64,000 nucleotides of DNA, from assembly GCA_944472155.2 (NCBI GenBank), contig OX235273.1:9087204-9151203 (forward strand), given 5' to 3'. This stretch comes from Trichobilharzia szidati (lineage: Eukaryota; Platyhelminthes; Trematoda; Strigeidida; Schistosomatidae). Below the pieces are notes generated by a model, which saw nothing but the letters and a program-made list of their open reading frames with translations, had not been told where the DNA came from and did not search any database. A program made the translations under genes and the position numbers. This document shows, one piece after another, positions 53,485-63,485 of this stretch. How positions within the stretch are numbered: the first letter of the stretch is position 1; every line of letters starts with the position of its first letter.

Positions 53485-54150
53485 GTTGGCTTATAAGGAT
53501 CGGATTTGTTTCTACTAGTTTGAATACGGATTTATATCAGTTAGAGAACCATGGAAAACCACTGGGGAGTACTGGACAAATGTTTCATCCTAGTTTTTTG
53601 GGGGAATCATCGACAGTACACACCCACCACCAGGGTTCAAACCCAAGACCTTTCGGTTACAAGGCAAGCTCGTTGACGAGCATTCAGCCACTGGGAGCCG
53701 ATTCAATGGCCAGTCCATGAATTCTAACTTCTACCAATTGATGGTGCATTTAGTGCGACCACCAAACAACGTCATCGGTGGGAAATCCATCCCTACTCCT
53801 AACTGGAAACACCCCACTGGTCGTGACTTCTCACTAGGACTCCAGGAATCGCTGTCCTATAGCATGACAATAGCAAGCATCAGATTAATTGCTAAGACTT
53901 GATTTGTAAGGATTAAATTTGTTTTCGCGAGTGTGACCACGGGTTGATATCAATTTGAGAACCGTTGAAAACTAGCTATTTAGTCCTAAGTTACAACTGT
54001 TAAGCCGTACTCATCATATATGGTCCCAGAGAGGATCATACTACGGACTTTTAAATTATGAAGCCAACACACACCGAACATTCAGTCATTGAGACAGAAT
54101 TCATCGACGGATTCATGAATTCCGACTTCTTCCACTTTGCGATACACATA
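53485..54150 (-). mobile_element. Two SINE B-prime copies in tandem, antisense
   Basis: A full copy at 53485-53897 and a second, more decayed, at 53898-54150, in the same orientation with the head of one meeting the tail of the next. Both ribozyme sites are dead. Direct tandem arrangement, unlike the opposed pairs elsewhere. Confidence 0.75.
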
Positions 54151-54174
54151 TAGATAATTTGTTTGGACACTGGT

Positions 54175-54468
54175 AAATAGTGTGATGTGTCTAGTCCTTT
54201 CTTTGGTGCAGACTGAATTCTATCAGTCAGGTTCGCATTTTGGCCACCATTCTACGTAGCTCGCCATCACGGTGCACTTTGAATCGTTGACATTAGATGG
54301 TTGGAGGCTATTTAGCACTCGTCTGCTTGGCGTATTTGAGACCTCGAAAGAACTCATGACCCTTTTGAGATTCGAACTCACATCATCCAGCGCTGCAGTC
54401 AGAGACGTTACCACTGAGCTATTCAGGCTTGCGAAGGCTTCATGCCGATTGCCTCCAATCATCTAATA
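54175..54468 (-). mobile_element. tRNA-headed SINE, family F
   Basis: The minus-strand head has A-box TAGCTCAGTGG (GAATAGCTCAGTGGTAACG) and B-box AGTTCGAATCT, both close to the eukaryotic tRNA consensus, then a 200-base body and tail with CTGATAGAATTCAGTCTGC. Confidence 0.75.
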
Positions 54469-54894
54469 ACATATAGATAGCCACACTGCTAGCTTATATC
54501 ACTAGACAAGTATTCGTCCTTACATTTTTTTAAGATGAAAAGAAAATATTACAGTCTTGTTTTCATAGTTGAACAATTTTTGTCAATTTAGAAAAGTTTT
54601 ACTCTTTTGTCAAAGGTTTATTTTAGGCTTCAAGTCAGCTAATAAATCACTGTCATTACATATATATATATATATATATACATATATGCGACATAAATCA
54701 ATAAACCCTTACTATGTAGACCTAGTTAATTAAGAAAGATGGTAGCCAGTTCATTCTCTTTCACTTGCTTTCTTTTCGATTTTTTTGAAATGTATACAGA
54801 GACAAAAGATTTGCTAAAAAAGAAAGCCACTTTAGTCCTCGTCTACATTTCCAAGTAGAACACAGAAATTCAGGCTTTAGGGATTTTGTAGCCA
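54469..54894. other. Intron sequence with TA tract
   Basis: A (TA)n tract at 54659-54680. No element was recognised. Confidence 0.5.
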
Positions 54895-55500
54895 TTTTGT
54901 TCTGATTCCTTTGCGTTCCTAATGGAACGTCATAGGCCTTCCAGCTTGAGCTCTGAAGTATCTGTGGTAATGGTGTCTCTTTTCATGGGGGTAAGGTTGG
55001 TAGCCTCACACTCAAACTTCCCTATTTACTGGGAAGGAAGCTTAAGGCGTTCATCTGCCGGGAGTCGAACCCAAACCATGTGAGCGCATGACTGGAGAGG
55101 ATTCTACCACCGGACCAGCAACACACACTATTTTATTCCTTGTCGTTCCTGGTGGAACATAGGAAGGCTTCAAGCTACAGCCTAGAAGTTTTGGTAACAG
55201 TGGTGTTTATTTTTATGGAGGCGGGTTACTAGCCTCATGCCTAACCTTCTCTCTTTATCCACCTTACTACCGACTTAATGAGGTTAAGAAGTGTGTCGGC
55301 TGGAGATCGAACCTCAGACCACATAAGCGGTTCGCTAGGACTCTACTACTGTACCACTGACGCACACCAAGGCAAATGGTGTTGTTTTGTTTACAGGGTT
55401 GAAGTTGTTAGTCTCGCCCCAAACTTCGCTGTTTTTTTTTCTGGAAATCGAATGAGGACCTTCTATGTGGCTTGCGTGTAAAACCCTGATGGACATATGC
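54895..55500 (-). mobile_element. SINE E tandem array, antisense
   Basis: Two complete copies in the same orientation (54895-55130 and 55131-55370) and a partial third (55371-55500). Each has an antisense head ending in CCAGCAACACACAC or CCACTGACGCACACC and body block GGTGTTTATTTTTATGG or variants. Confidence 0.7.
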
Positions 55501-55594
55501 ATTCTGAGTATCCATGATAAATCCTTTGTGGAGTGATGGTTTCTTCCAACACGTCGTTAGAATAATGAAGCAACTTTAAATCCCATTACTGTTA

Positions 55595-56690
55595 TTCATT
55601 ATAATGAAGGTTTTTGTATTTCCCAATGAATGAAAAACAAAACGATATTGCTGCTTTTACTGACGTTTCGCTGTTTAATGCTGATAGCTTTATCAAAGTA
55701 TTGTTAAACCGGAATTTACAAAATCTCAGCATATATATAACAAAGAGTTGAGGGGTGAGAAAATATACTCAGGTCAAGATAAAAGGACATATTGAAAGTT
55801 AAAATAACAATGCATATCACTAAACCAAATAACAAAGGTAATAGTACATCTGTTATGGTATCGAAACAAAGTTTACTAACTTGATCATCGTTCGTTAGTC
55901 TGGGATCATTTTTCGTTGTCAATTGATAAAGATAACAAAATCAAGTGTAGATTGTTGGATTTGATCAGTGTTTAAAATTATAAAGGCAGTGTGTGTTTAC
56001 ATAGTGAACTTGCATATCACATTCGTGTTGATATTGTCACTTCATGGGGGAGGGAGGTGTTGTAACCAGGTCAGATTCTGTTTTAGTCCATCATTCCTAT
56101 TCAAGCAATTTTGATTCCACTTGATATGAAGTGCTTCTAATATTAGACGTTCAGCTCGAAATTAAAGTTTTCTTCAAAACATCAGACACACTTCAAAGCA
56201 ACCTTGTCCATATAAAAGACCGAATCCCTAAAGATTCTCTATCTAACTGTGTCTATAAAATAAAATGCTTGGAATGTGATGCGATATACCTCTGGCAAAC
56301 ATCTCGAGAAATCAAAATCAGAAGAAATGAACACCGTAGAGCATCTGTTCGACCACTGAGAAATCCTGTTGAACAAGAAAAGCTTGAAAAATCATCAGCC
56401 ATAGGTCTACGCGCTATAGAATCAGGCCACAAAATTGATTTTGACAATATTGGAATAATCCAGGAAAATTTTAGAAATCAAAACCAAGAACATCTAACAT
56501 CATCAGAAGCACTGAGATTTTGTAAAGCTATTAGCAATATTAAATAGCGAAACGTCAGTAAAAGCAATATCGTTCTGTTTTTCATTCATTGGGAAATACA
56601 AAAAAAGCCTTTATCTATAATGACTATCATATACCCAATGCCCAAATTTTTTCAAACTGTTAAAAGTGAACTTGGTTTGGATATATATAA
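55595..56690. mobile_element. Penelope-like element J family, inverted composite with 13-bp duplication
   Basis: CCCATTACTGTTA flanks it at 55582-55594 and 56691-56703. The left half (55595-56155) is antisense 3' UTR. The right half (56156-56690) is sense: SDTLQSNLVHIKDRIPKDSL, NCVYKIKCLECDAIYLWQTS (GIY-YIG, YIG mutated to YLW), RRNEHRRASVRPLRNPVE, SSAIGLRAIESGHK, then a sense UTR that re-uses the left-end sequence. 3' ends face outward. Confidence 0.9.
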
Positions 56691-57002
56691 CCCATTACTG
56701 TTACTTTAATCAGAAAACCCGTTGAAAAGCAAAATTACCACAGGTTTGGTGTTTTTATTCTAGCTGGAGACTCTTCTGAAGTGTATACCCATGAGCCTAT
56801 AAATTGTCGTATCGTGAATCCTTAGGTTATGAGCTGAGTGTGTTAGTCATGTGGTTACTGAGTTTGTATTTTCGTGAAGCATGAGTTTTCCCTACTGTCA
56901 ATTCATGATACTGCACCTTCATCAGGCCGTGTCATAAGTTTAGACCCATCTTCGTGTCCGAATTCGTGGGCCTGGTGGGTTTAAAAGATAGTTAGATGCC
57001 AT

Positions 57003-57220
57003 GTTAACATCAGTTAGAGAACCATTGAAAACTAACATGGAGTACTGGACAAATGTTTCTTCCTAGCTTGAGTGTCTTCATCTGTACGCACCCATGACTT
57101 CAGGTTCTTCACGTTACTAGGAAAGCCCTTTATTATTAGCAAGCCAAACTGGGATGAAACAGCTGTGCAGTACTGTTTGGTTTCAGATGATTCTCGAACT
57201 GATGTCAGTCCGTATTCTGA
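57003..57220. mobile_element. SINE B opposed pair, short
   Basis: Antisense tail and hammerhead side (57003-57130), then the sense hammerhead 3' part and tail (57141-57220; GATGAAACAGCTGTGCAG). Ribozyme cores are incomplete. Confidence 0.65.
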
Positions 57221-57282
57221 AGTTATTATAAGTGGTGCTCTGAATTCTATTCACCAGTGTCTTCAATTTACGCTTAATTACT

Positions 57283-57520
57283 TCAATGTGCGCCAATGGC
57301 ACAGCGGTAGAATACTCGCCAACCACGCCTCATGTGGTCCGGCCACCGACTCACTCATTTACCTCACTAAGCCAGTAATCAAACTGGTAAAGATGGAAGG
57401 TTTGACATGAGGCTGGCTAGCAACCCCACCCCGTAAAAATAAACACCACTGCTACTGAAACTTCAAGCCTGTAGCTTGAAGCCGCCCTGTGTTCCACTGG
57501 GGACGTAAAGGGGTATAATA
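57283..57520 (+). mobile_element. SINE E, sense, B-box deleted
   Basis: Head GCACAGCGGTAGAATACTCG, then CATGTGGTCCGGCCACCG, where about 14 bases holding the B-box are missing, and body to TGTGTTCCACTGGGGACG. Probably inactive for Pol III. Confidence 0.75.
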
Positions 57521-57599
57521 TTATAATATATCATACATATTTTAATTCCTTGAACTGAATTCACGTAGTACTTTTTTATATCTATCTCACTTGTATTCT

Positions 57600-58612
57600 G
57601 ATTGATTATTTTTTATTAATCCCTTTGGTTTCGAGTGGAACATGAGGCTTCAGAAGGACAATGCCATTTCATCCTCTTCTCCACAGTCCTCTATAGTTGG
57701 CTCTTAGATTATCTACGAAAAAGCCTCATCTTTATCCCACATAATTTCCCCTGTGCCACCCTCAGACCCAAGCCTAACTCGTCGTCCCCTATTGGGTTAC
57801 CACTCAAAGGCTGGTCTGAAGTGTGATATCACTCAACGGTCTCGTCAGCGTGTATCCCGTCCATCTCCACTCACTTCGGCGTATTTTGGATGGCTGACCG
57901 TCTGTAAGAGTTCCTAGTTGCTTATCCTTCCTGTTTAGCCGCCGGAAATTTTAGTATAGAACCAGTGAACGTAGCTATTGACGAAAATCTGTAGTAGTCT
58001 GTGGGAAGTGCTTCTGGTGACCTGCCAAGTCTCTGAACCACATGGGAGCACTGCCTTACTTAACTTTAGTGTTGACAATCCGAATCTTGTCCCTTAGGTT
58101 AATTGAAGCCGATTTCCATATTGCTTTCAAATTATTGAATGTCTATCTTGGCTTTCCAGTTGTGGTGGGCTTTGAAATCCTCATCCATTCCGACTGCCTG
58201 TAGATGAAACAATGGTGCCCAAATAAGTGAAAGAGGTAACTTCCTTCAAATCTCTTCCGTTGATGGTGATTGGTGCTTGTTGTTGTTGGCCATTGGATAT
58301 CTTCATCCCAAAGGTCTTCTCTATGTTTAACTGAAGTCTCATCTTCGTTACTAGCCTCTTCTGGCAAATTTTCGGTCTTGCACCTGTAGATCTTCAAGTT
58401 TGTATGATATTAGACACCAGTCATCTACAAAGTCCAGATGCTCTAGAGTCTTCTCATTGGTTCATCGTATTTGTGTCTTCTCGTTCGCTGCGTACTGTGC
58501 GCCACAATATCCACTCCACCAGAATTAAACATATCACTGGTGATAGTAGGCAGCTTTGTCCTATTCGGGTAGTCAATGCAAAGGCATCAATGAGTTTTCC
58601 ATTGTGGATAAC
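57600..58612 (-). mobile_element. Non-LTR family 2, RT end to 3' tip
   Basis: QVIHNGKLIDAFALTTRIGQ, SCLLSPVICLILVEWILWRT (motif B region), then ITINGRDLKEVTSFTYLGTI, LPCGSETWQVTR and the 3' tip. Broken 5' exactly at the PLE inverted repeat at 58613. Confidence 0.82.
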
Positions 58613-59075
58613 TTGACTTTGATGTGGTTGTGTTCTCTGAGCTAGATGGTTTATTTGAGAAGCTTTCATCGCCCTACTAGGCAACATATTCAGCTCATAC
58701 TACTTCAACTTACTGAAGTGAGCTTTCAAATTTCTCCCCGAGTTTATTAGTCATCTCTCCCGGTGGATGACCTTGAACGTGATTGGATGTTTCTCTGTGT
58801 TTCTAGACTACTTGTATTAGAAAATTCGCAAATTGGAGACAATCAGTTCCAATACAAGTAGCCTAGAGAGTGTGAAAACACACAGAAACAACCAATCACG
58901 TTCAAGGCCACCCACCAGAAGAGATGACCAATAAACTCATGGAGAAATCTAAAAGCTCACTTCAAGAAATTGAAGTAGAATGCGCTGAGCATTTTGCCTA
59001 GTAGGGGACAATAAAAGCTTCGCAAATAAACTATCCAGCTCAGAGAACACAACCACATCAAAATCATCCACCTGA
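58613..59075. repeat. Inverted repeat of a Penelope-like 3' end
   Basis: The left arm 58613-58830 and right arm 58848-59075 are inverted copies (GGTTGTGTTCTCTGAGCTAG against AGCTCAGAGAACACAACCAC), with a spacer of about 17 bases. The arms are the UTR of the PLE L/R family (41.8 and 60.4 kb). A foldback hairpin of over 200 bp. Confidence 0.88.
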
Positions 59076-59636
59076 GCTACAAATCTTCTCCGTCATATCA
59101 AAATCTTACTAGAGGATAAGCTGACATATGGCATTATCATGTAGCTGCTGATTTTCTACATCTCAGTGATCTACAAGTGACATTATTGTAACTCTCCGCG
59201 AGATTGTTTTCAGAAAGCCCCAATGGTACCCTCAACTCCCACTCCCCATCCAGCTCTAAATTATCCCAAGTTATGTATCTTACCAAAATAACAATGTAAA
59301 CGGGAGGAAACCAAAGACGGGTACAATATCAGTTGACAGAAAACCGCATACCGATTTATTCTACTGGGTCTTATATCTCAATCTTTGTATGGTTGACGCC
59401 TTGAATCGTTATGAATCATCGCTTTATGCTATGCAAAGAGTAAATATTGATTGATGTATTTGATTATGTAGCCTAACAACTTGCTTCCCTTGCCTTTATG
59501 TGATTGTTTGATGGTATCTGCTATTGTTCTTGACAAAAAATTATATATATAGATCTTGTTTTGTTTAAACGCTGAGTAGGTAGCATTATTGATTTTAACT
59601 GATTAAAGATGTCCATCTGAGATTTCAAATAGACTG
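59076..59636. other. Unassigned intron sequence
   Basis: No repeat shared with the window was recognised. Confidence 0.4.
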
Positions 59637-60315
59637 ATTGGTGGCACGCTGAATATCTCTTTTCGATAATGCCTTTTTCATCACGTTCTTTATTTATATG
59701 ACCGTAGTAATAATTGAAGAATTACTGTTATTCATAACATTAATGTTTTAAACAATATTGAATCAATAAAACCGATAGACTACAGTTCAACAGCATTTGT
59801 GAGTTGTGTTATGCATAAAAATGTGATAATAACGGGAATATGAGAACGAGTTAAGAATTCTACAACAGGCCAACGTAGAAATAGTAGCTGGACTTGTTTC
59901 TTTTGCATACACAGCACTGGTTGTTTTGCACGAATTTCAGTGGCATCTATTGTTTGGAATGTTTGGTATTTGGGAGGGCCCTAAGCAATTTATTAGGTAT
60001 TTGATAGAGGATACATGGAGATTCTTCAGTGGTGGCTTTACAGCCTGTTTAGACGAGGTGATCTACTGTCGAACTGTCGATAGTTTCAATTAAGCCTTTA
60101 TTTAACCACACTGATAATAGATTTCCGAACACAATTTATTCAGTTCCTCGAGTAATGATCAATATAATTGTCGCCAAAGGAGCAGATGAGTTGCTAGATA
60201 CTCTGTGTTTCAGCTGCGGAATGACACTCGGCTGTGTCGAAAAGGCAAGCTACTACTTACTGGCTTTTCAACTTGTTTGTTTTTATTTCTATTGGTTCAT
60301 CACCTTTGAATTGCA
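59637..60315. repeat. Dispersed repeat U, copy 2 (empty site for the solo LTR)
   Basis: Matches 12945-13960 minus the LTR. At about 60080 it reads GAACTGTCGATAG, with a single TCGA. It ends in a (TA)n tract at 60317. Confidence 0.75.
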
Positions 60316-60316
60316 G

Positions 60317-60342
60317 TCATATATATATATATATATATATAT
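60317..60342. repeat. (TA)n microsatellite
   Basis: An uninterrupted dinucleotide tract between repeat U and PLE R. Confidence 0.9.
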
Positions 60343-60344
60343 AG

Positions 60345-61290
60345 ACAACATCCTCAGCGCATACTTCAATTTGTTGAAGTGAACTCTTAGATTACTCCAC
60401 GAGTTTATATGTCATCTCTCTTGGCGACCTCGTCCGTGATTGGTTGTTTTTATATGTGTTCACACCCTCTAGGCTACTTGTATTGGTATTGGTGTTGATT
60501 GTTTCCTTGATCTGAAGTTTGACCCTTAGTGTATGAGATTACCTTCTTATCAATTGGTAAGTTTTGTCTATCTCAATGTGTCTATTGATTGACGATTCAC
60601 TGGAATACCAGACTTCTAAAAATTCTCTAGCATTCTTGATGTTTCCTCTATCTAGTATTTGAACGTTGTCCCAGTCCAATTGATTTCCATGGTTGTTTAT
60701 GTGCAGTAATATGAGGGATTGAATGTTATGTCTTTTGATGGCTAGTCTATGTTCATGGATATGGAGACGAAGAGAGCGTCATCCATTTTGGCCAATGAAG
60801 TGTTTTTCGCCGTCCTTGCAACTAATTCTGTAGATGATGTTGGTTTTATCTTCTTCCGCTGTTGAGTCTTTTGGCTGACACACAGCTGGCTGAGTGAAGT
60901 GATTTTGTTGGCTTGTGTGCAATATCAATTCCTGAAGTTTTGTGGAGTCTTGCAGTAATTTCTGAGATATCCTTTATATATGATGGGGTGATTTTCTTTG
61001 TGTTTTCCTCAGGGGCGTATGATTTGTTAGGTAGGGTTGGGGATAGATGTCTTTTGATGAAATTCCGTGGATGTCCATTCTTTTGGAAGACGTTCATGAG
61101 ATATTCTTCTTCAATTTTCCTTTCTGAGTTAAGTCCTGGCTGGCCTTCTAAAATAGTGTTTGTATACAACTCCTTTTGTGTGTTATTGGATTGTTGCTCT
61201 TGTAATTCAGTATTTGGTCTGTGTGAGTTGATTTTCTATAGACTTGAGTTTCTGATTCTCCTATGGTTGTTCGCTTGACTTAGAAGTCGT
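60345..61290 (-). mobile_element. Penelope-like element R: linker, GIY-YIG, UTR
   Basis: From the right: NTILEGQPGLNSERKIEEEY, KNGHPRNFIKRHL, KKITPSYIKDISEITARLHK and TSGIDIAHKPTKSLHSASCV. Then a shifted frame reads TNIIYRISCKDGEKHFIGQN (GIY-YIG, with FIG) and RLHIHEHRLAIKRHNIQS, followed by HGNQLDWDNVQILDRGNIKN and ESSINRHIEID. Nearly complete linker and nuclease. RT palm missing. Confidence 0.87.
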
Positions 61291-61424
61291 AAAACAGGAT
61301 TTTTTCTCGGATTCCTTTTCTCATGTGAATTTGATGTCGTTGCAGATGTTGTTTATTAAGTTGTAAGTTCTGTCCAACTCGTTGAACTCGAGTTGAACCT
61401 TGTGATAGCTTTCTTTCTTACCCA

Positions 61425-61640
61425 AGAACTATTGAAAACGAGGGAATACTGGACAGATGTTTCATCCTAGTTTGATTGAATGATCAATGAGTTTGCCTTA
61501 TAGCTCCAATATCCTAAAGTCATGGGTGCGTGCAGTTGAAGAGGCTTAAACTAGGACGGAAAGCCCATTCAATACTCTCTGTTTTTTAATTATTCTCCCT
61601 TTGATACCAATGCATCGTCCAACTTAAAAGTGATGCGTTG
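61425..61640. mobile_element. SINE B opposed pair, decayed
   Basis: Antisense tail piece (61425-61485), then a sense piece (61490-61640) with GTTGAAGAGGC, GGACGGAAAGCC and tail remnants. It lies 84 bases before host exon 6. Confidence 0.55.
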
Positions 61641-61723
61641 AATATACTAGTTTTTGTTTGCTTTTGTCTGAATGAAACAAACTGAAAATTTTGATTATAT
61701 TATTATTATCATTACTATTTCAG

Positions 61724-61862
61724 AAACTTTTGCCTATGGGATAAAAATATGATCTCTGCTTGGTTGTATAGAATCGGTCTTGGCTATACAGTATCAAATA
61801 CTCGAAGATGGTTAAATACCGGTCAGGATTTGGTGACTGCATCAAAGAAATCATTAGCACAG
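61724..61862 (+). CDS. Host gene exon 6 of window: start of SAM domain (liprin-beta-like)
   Basis: The acceptor is ATTATCATTACTATTTCAG. The donor is CACAG|GTAAGAT. After one base it reads NFCLWDKNMISAWLYRIG, LGYTVSNTRRWLNTGQDL, VTASKKSLAQ, then exits at a codon boundary. The other forward frames have stops. The pattern W-x8-WL-x3-GLG-x-x-V-x5-(R)W-x2-GQ-L-x2-AS matches the first SAM domain of liprin-beta proteins (recalled WTKEQVCNWL, LLQASQQDLEKELGIKH). The second half (ELGIKH part) must be in the next exon, beyond the window. Confidence 0.82.
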
Positions 61863-61929
61863 GTAAGATATTTTGAAGTGAACTGAATTCTTTTTTGAAA
61901 GGTTATTTCAAAATGCATAGGACTATATA

Positions 61930-62335
61930 CTACTGATTGAGTGAAATGAGTAGTTAGATGTCACTCACTCATATCACCCAGTAAGGCTTGCTAACCAGCC
62001 ATATTGAAGTGATCTAAACACTAGTGGACGGCAGTTTCGCTCGTTTGAGGTTGAGCTCATCAGACATGTGTGTGGTTTGAATCAACTCAGAGAGCAGAAT
62101 CACTTCAAGTTCTGTCTAACTACTTGGGCGATCTGGTCCCGCCGTAAATAAAAGCCACAATTCACAATATCCATAGTTCGCCTAAGTAGCTAAACAGAAA
62201 TTGGATGGTTTTCAACTGATTTGACTCTCTGAGCTGAGCCGAACCCCTCACCCTGCTGAGAAGCTCGGTCTCAAATGAAAGAAACGGCCATCCGGTCTTT
62301 AAATTACTTCGATCTATATAAGCAGTATACAGCTC
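61930..62335. mobile_element. Hammerhead repeat, family G, opposed pair
   Basis: The antisense part (61930-62160) holds a hammerhead at 62015-62075. The sense part (about 62200-62310) has a decayed second ribozyme site (GCTGAGAAGCTCGGTCTC, GAAACGGCCATCC). Shares GTTAGATGTCACTCACTCAT and TTTCGCTCGTTTGAGGTTGA with 25.69-26.08 kb. Confidence 0.65.
62015..62075 (-). ncRNA. Hammerhead ribozyme, family G, core intact
   Basis: Minus strand: core CTGATGA (62063 to 62057), perfect stem II GCTC/GAGC (62056-62053 with 62042-62039) and a 10-base loop. GAAA is 62038 to 62035, stem III is AC/GT with a TGCC loop, and the GTC triplet ends at 62027. Stem I (ending CATGT) pairs poorly with CACTAGTG next to the core, so activity is doubtful. 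Confidence 0.65.
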
Positions 62336-62517
62336 CTCATCTCATCTCATTCGTTCAGCAATGTGTAGTTTCGTCTATATATATGCCTACTTTCTTGATT
62401 ACCAGTTTTGGCATCAAGTTGATCACATACTGTGATCTGAATAAAAATTGATTTCCAGAGGAAATTTTGGTAAAAATGTCACCCCTCGAGTTGCGTAAAT
62501 TGCGAATTGTGGATTTG

Positions 62518-63130
62518 ATTTAAAACCAGGGAGTACTGGGTAGCTGTTTCATCCTAGGTTTTTGGGAATCATTGGCAGTACACACCCATCGCCAGGGTTC
62601 GAACTTTGAACCTTCCGATTACAAGGCAAGCTCGTTGACGACCATTCAGCCACTGGGACCCGACTCCCAGATGACCAGCCCATGAATTCTAACTTCTACC
62701 AACTCGTAATTTTTAGTGCGATCACCACCCAATGTTATCGGTGAAAAATCCATCCCACCTAACTGGTCACGACTTCTCACTGGAACTCCAGGAAACTCCA
62801 TCCAGTAGCAAGTCACTGACAAGCATTAGATTGATTTTCAAGGGTTGATTTTTAAAGATTTGATTTTCGAATTTGACCTCGGATGGGCATTATGGGCCAT
62901 TGCATTGGGTCCCAGTGGCTGAATAGCATACGAACTTGCCGTGTAACCGGAAGGTCCTAGGTTCGAGCCCTGGCGGTGGGTGCGTATTGACGATAATTCT
63001 CAAAAACTAGGATGAAACGGCTGGCTGTCCAGTACCCCCTGGCTGGTTTTCAATGGTTGTCTAACTGATATCAATCCGTGATCAAACTCGGAAAACAAAT
63101 CTAATCCTTACGAACCAACTCTTGAAAATA
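62518..63130. mobile_element. SINE B-prime antisense copy plus opposed pair
   Basis: 62518-62845 is an antisense near-full copy. 62846-62885 starts another antisense tail, which switches at 62886 to a sense 3' half ending near 63130 (TAATCCTTACGAACC). Dead ribozyme sites (GACGATAATTC). tRNA-like boxes GGTTCGAGCCC are intact on the right. Confidence 0.75.
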
Positions 63131-63242
63131 ATAATAGTAATAATGATAACAATTATATGAAACAATTAGCCTCTTTAGTAAATTTGCCTAATGTTATTAG
63201 AAGACGGAGAATGTCTGGAAAACGCCGTCATGTTATTTTCAT

Positions 63243-63485
63243 TATTATCATTCCTGTACGTTACCAGTGGAACACAGGGCGTCTTCAAGCTACAGGCTTG
63301 AAGTTTCAGTACCAGTGATGTTTATTTTTACGGGGTGGGGTTGCTAGCCTCATGACCAACCTTCCCTGTTTACCGGTCTTATTACTGGCTTAGCGAGGTA
63401 AATGAGTGCGTCGGTGGCCGGGAATCAAAACCCAGACCACATGCTTGGTCGGCGAGCATTCTACCTATGCGCCACTCACTTACGT
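63243..63485 (-). mobile_element. SINE E, antisense, complete
   Basis: Head at 63480-63405 (minus): GTGGCGCATAGGTAGAATGC, TTTTGATTCCCGGCCACC, then TAAGCCAGTAATAAGACC, AACCCCACCCCGTAAAAA and TGTGTTCCACTGGTAACG at the 3' end. Best copy of this family here. Confidence 0.82.

Larger units (their letters stand above)
11555..61862 (+). other. Partial host gene, liprin-beta-like, six exons
   Basis: Six exons found from splice sites join in one open frame: 243 codons, 19, 24, 221, 27 and 46, plus split codons. Phases are 1, 0, 1, 2, 2, 2 at the acceptors and fit without exception. The gene begins before 11555 (one base of a split codon is needed) and continues after 61862 at a codon boundary. The N-terminal part is disordered, and the last exon starts a SAM domain. 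Liprin-beta is a scaffold protein with an N-terminal coiled coil, a disordered middle and three SAM domains. The exon chain is strong. The family name rests on about 40 residues. Confidence 0.75.

Noticed and set aside
60913..61278. 121-codon plus-strand hydrophobic frame
   Set aside because: It is the antisense of the PLE R linker and nuclease, which has clear family motifs on the minus strand.
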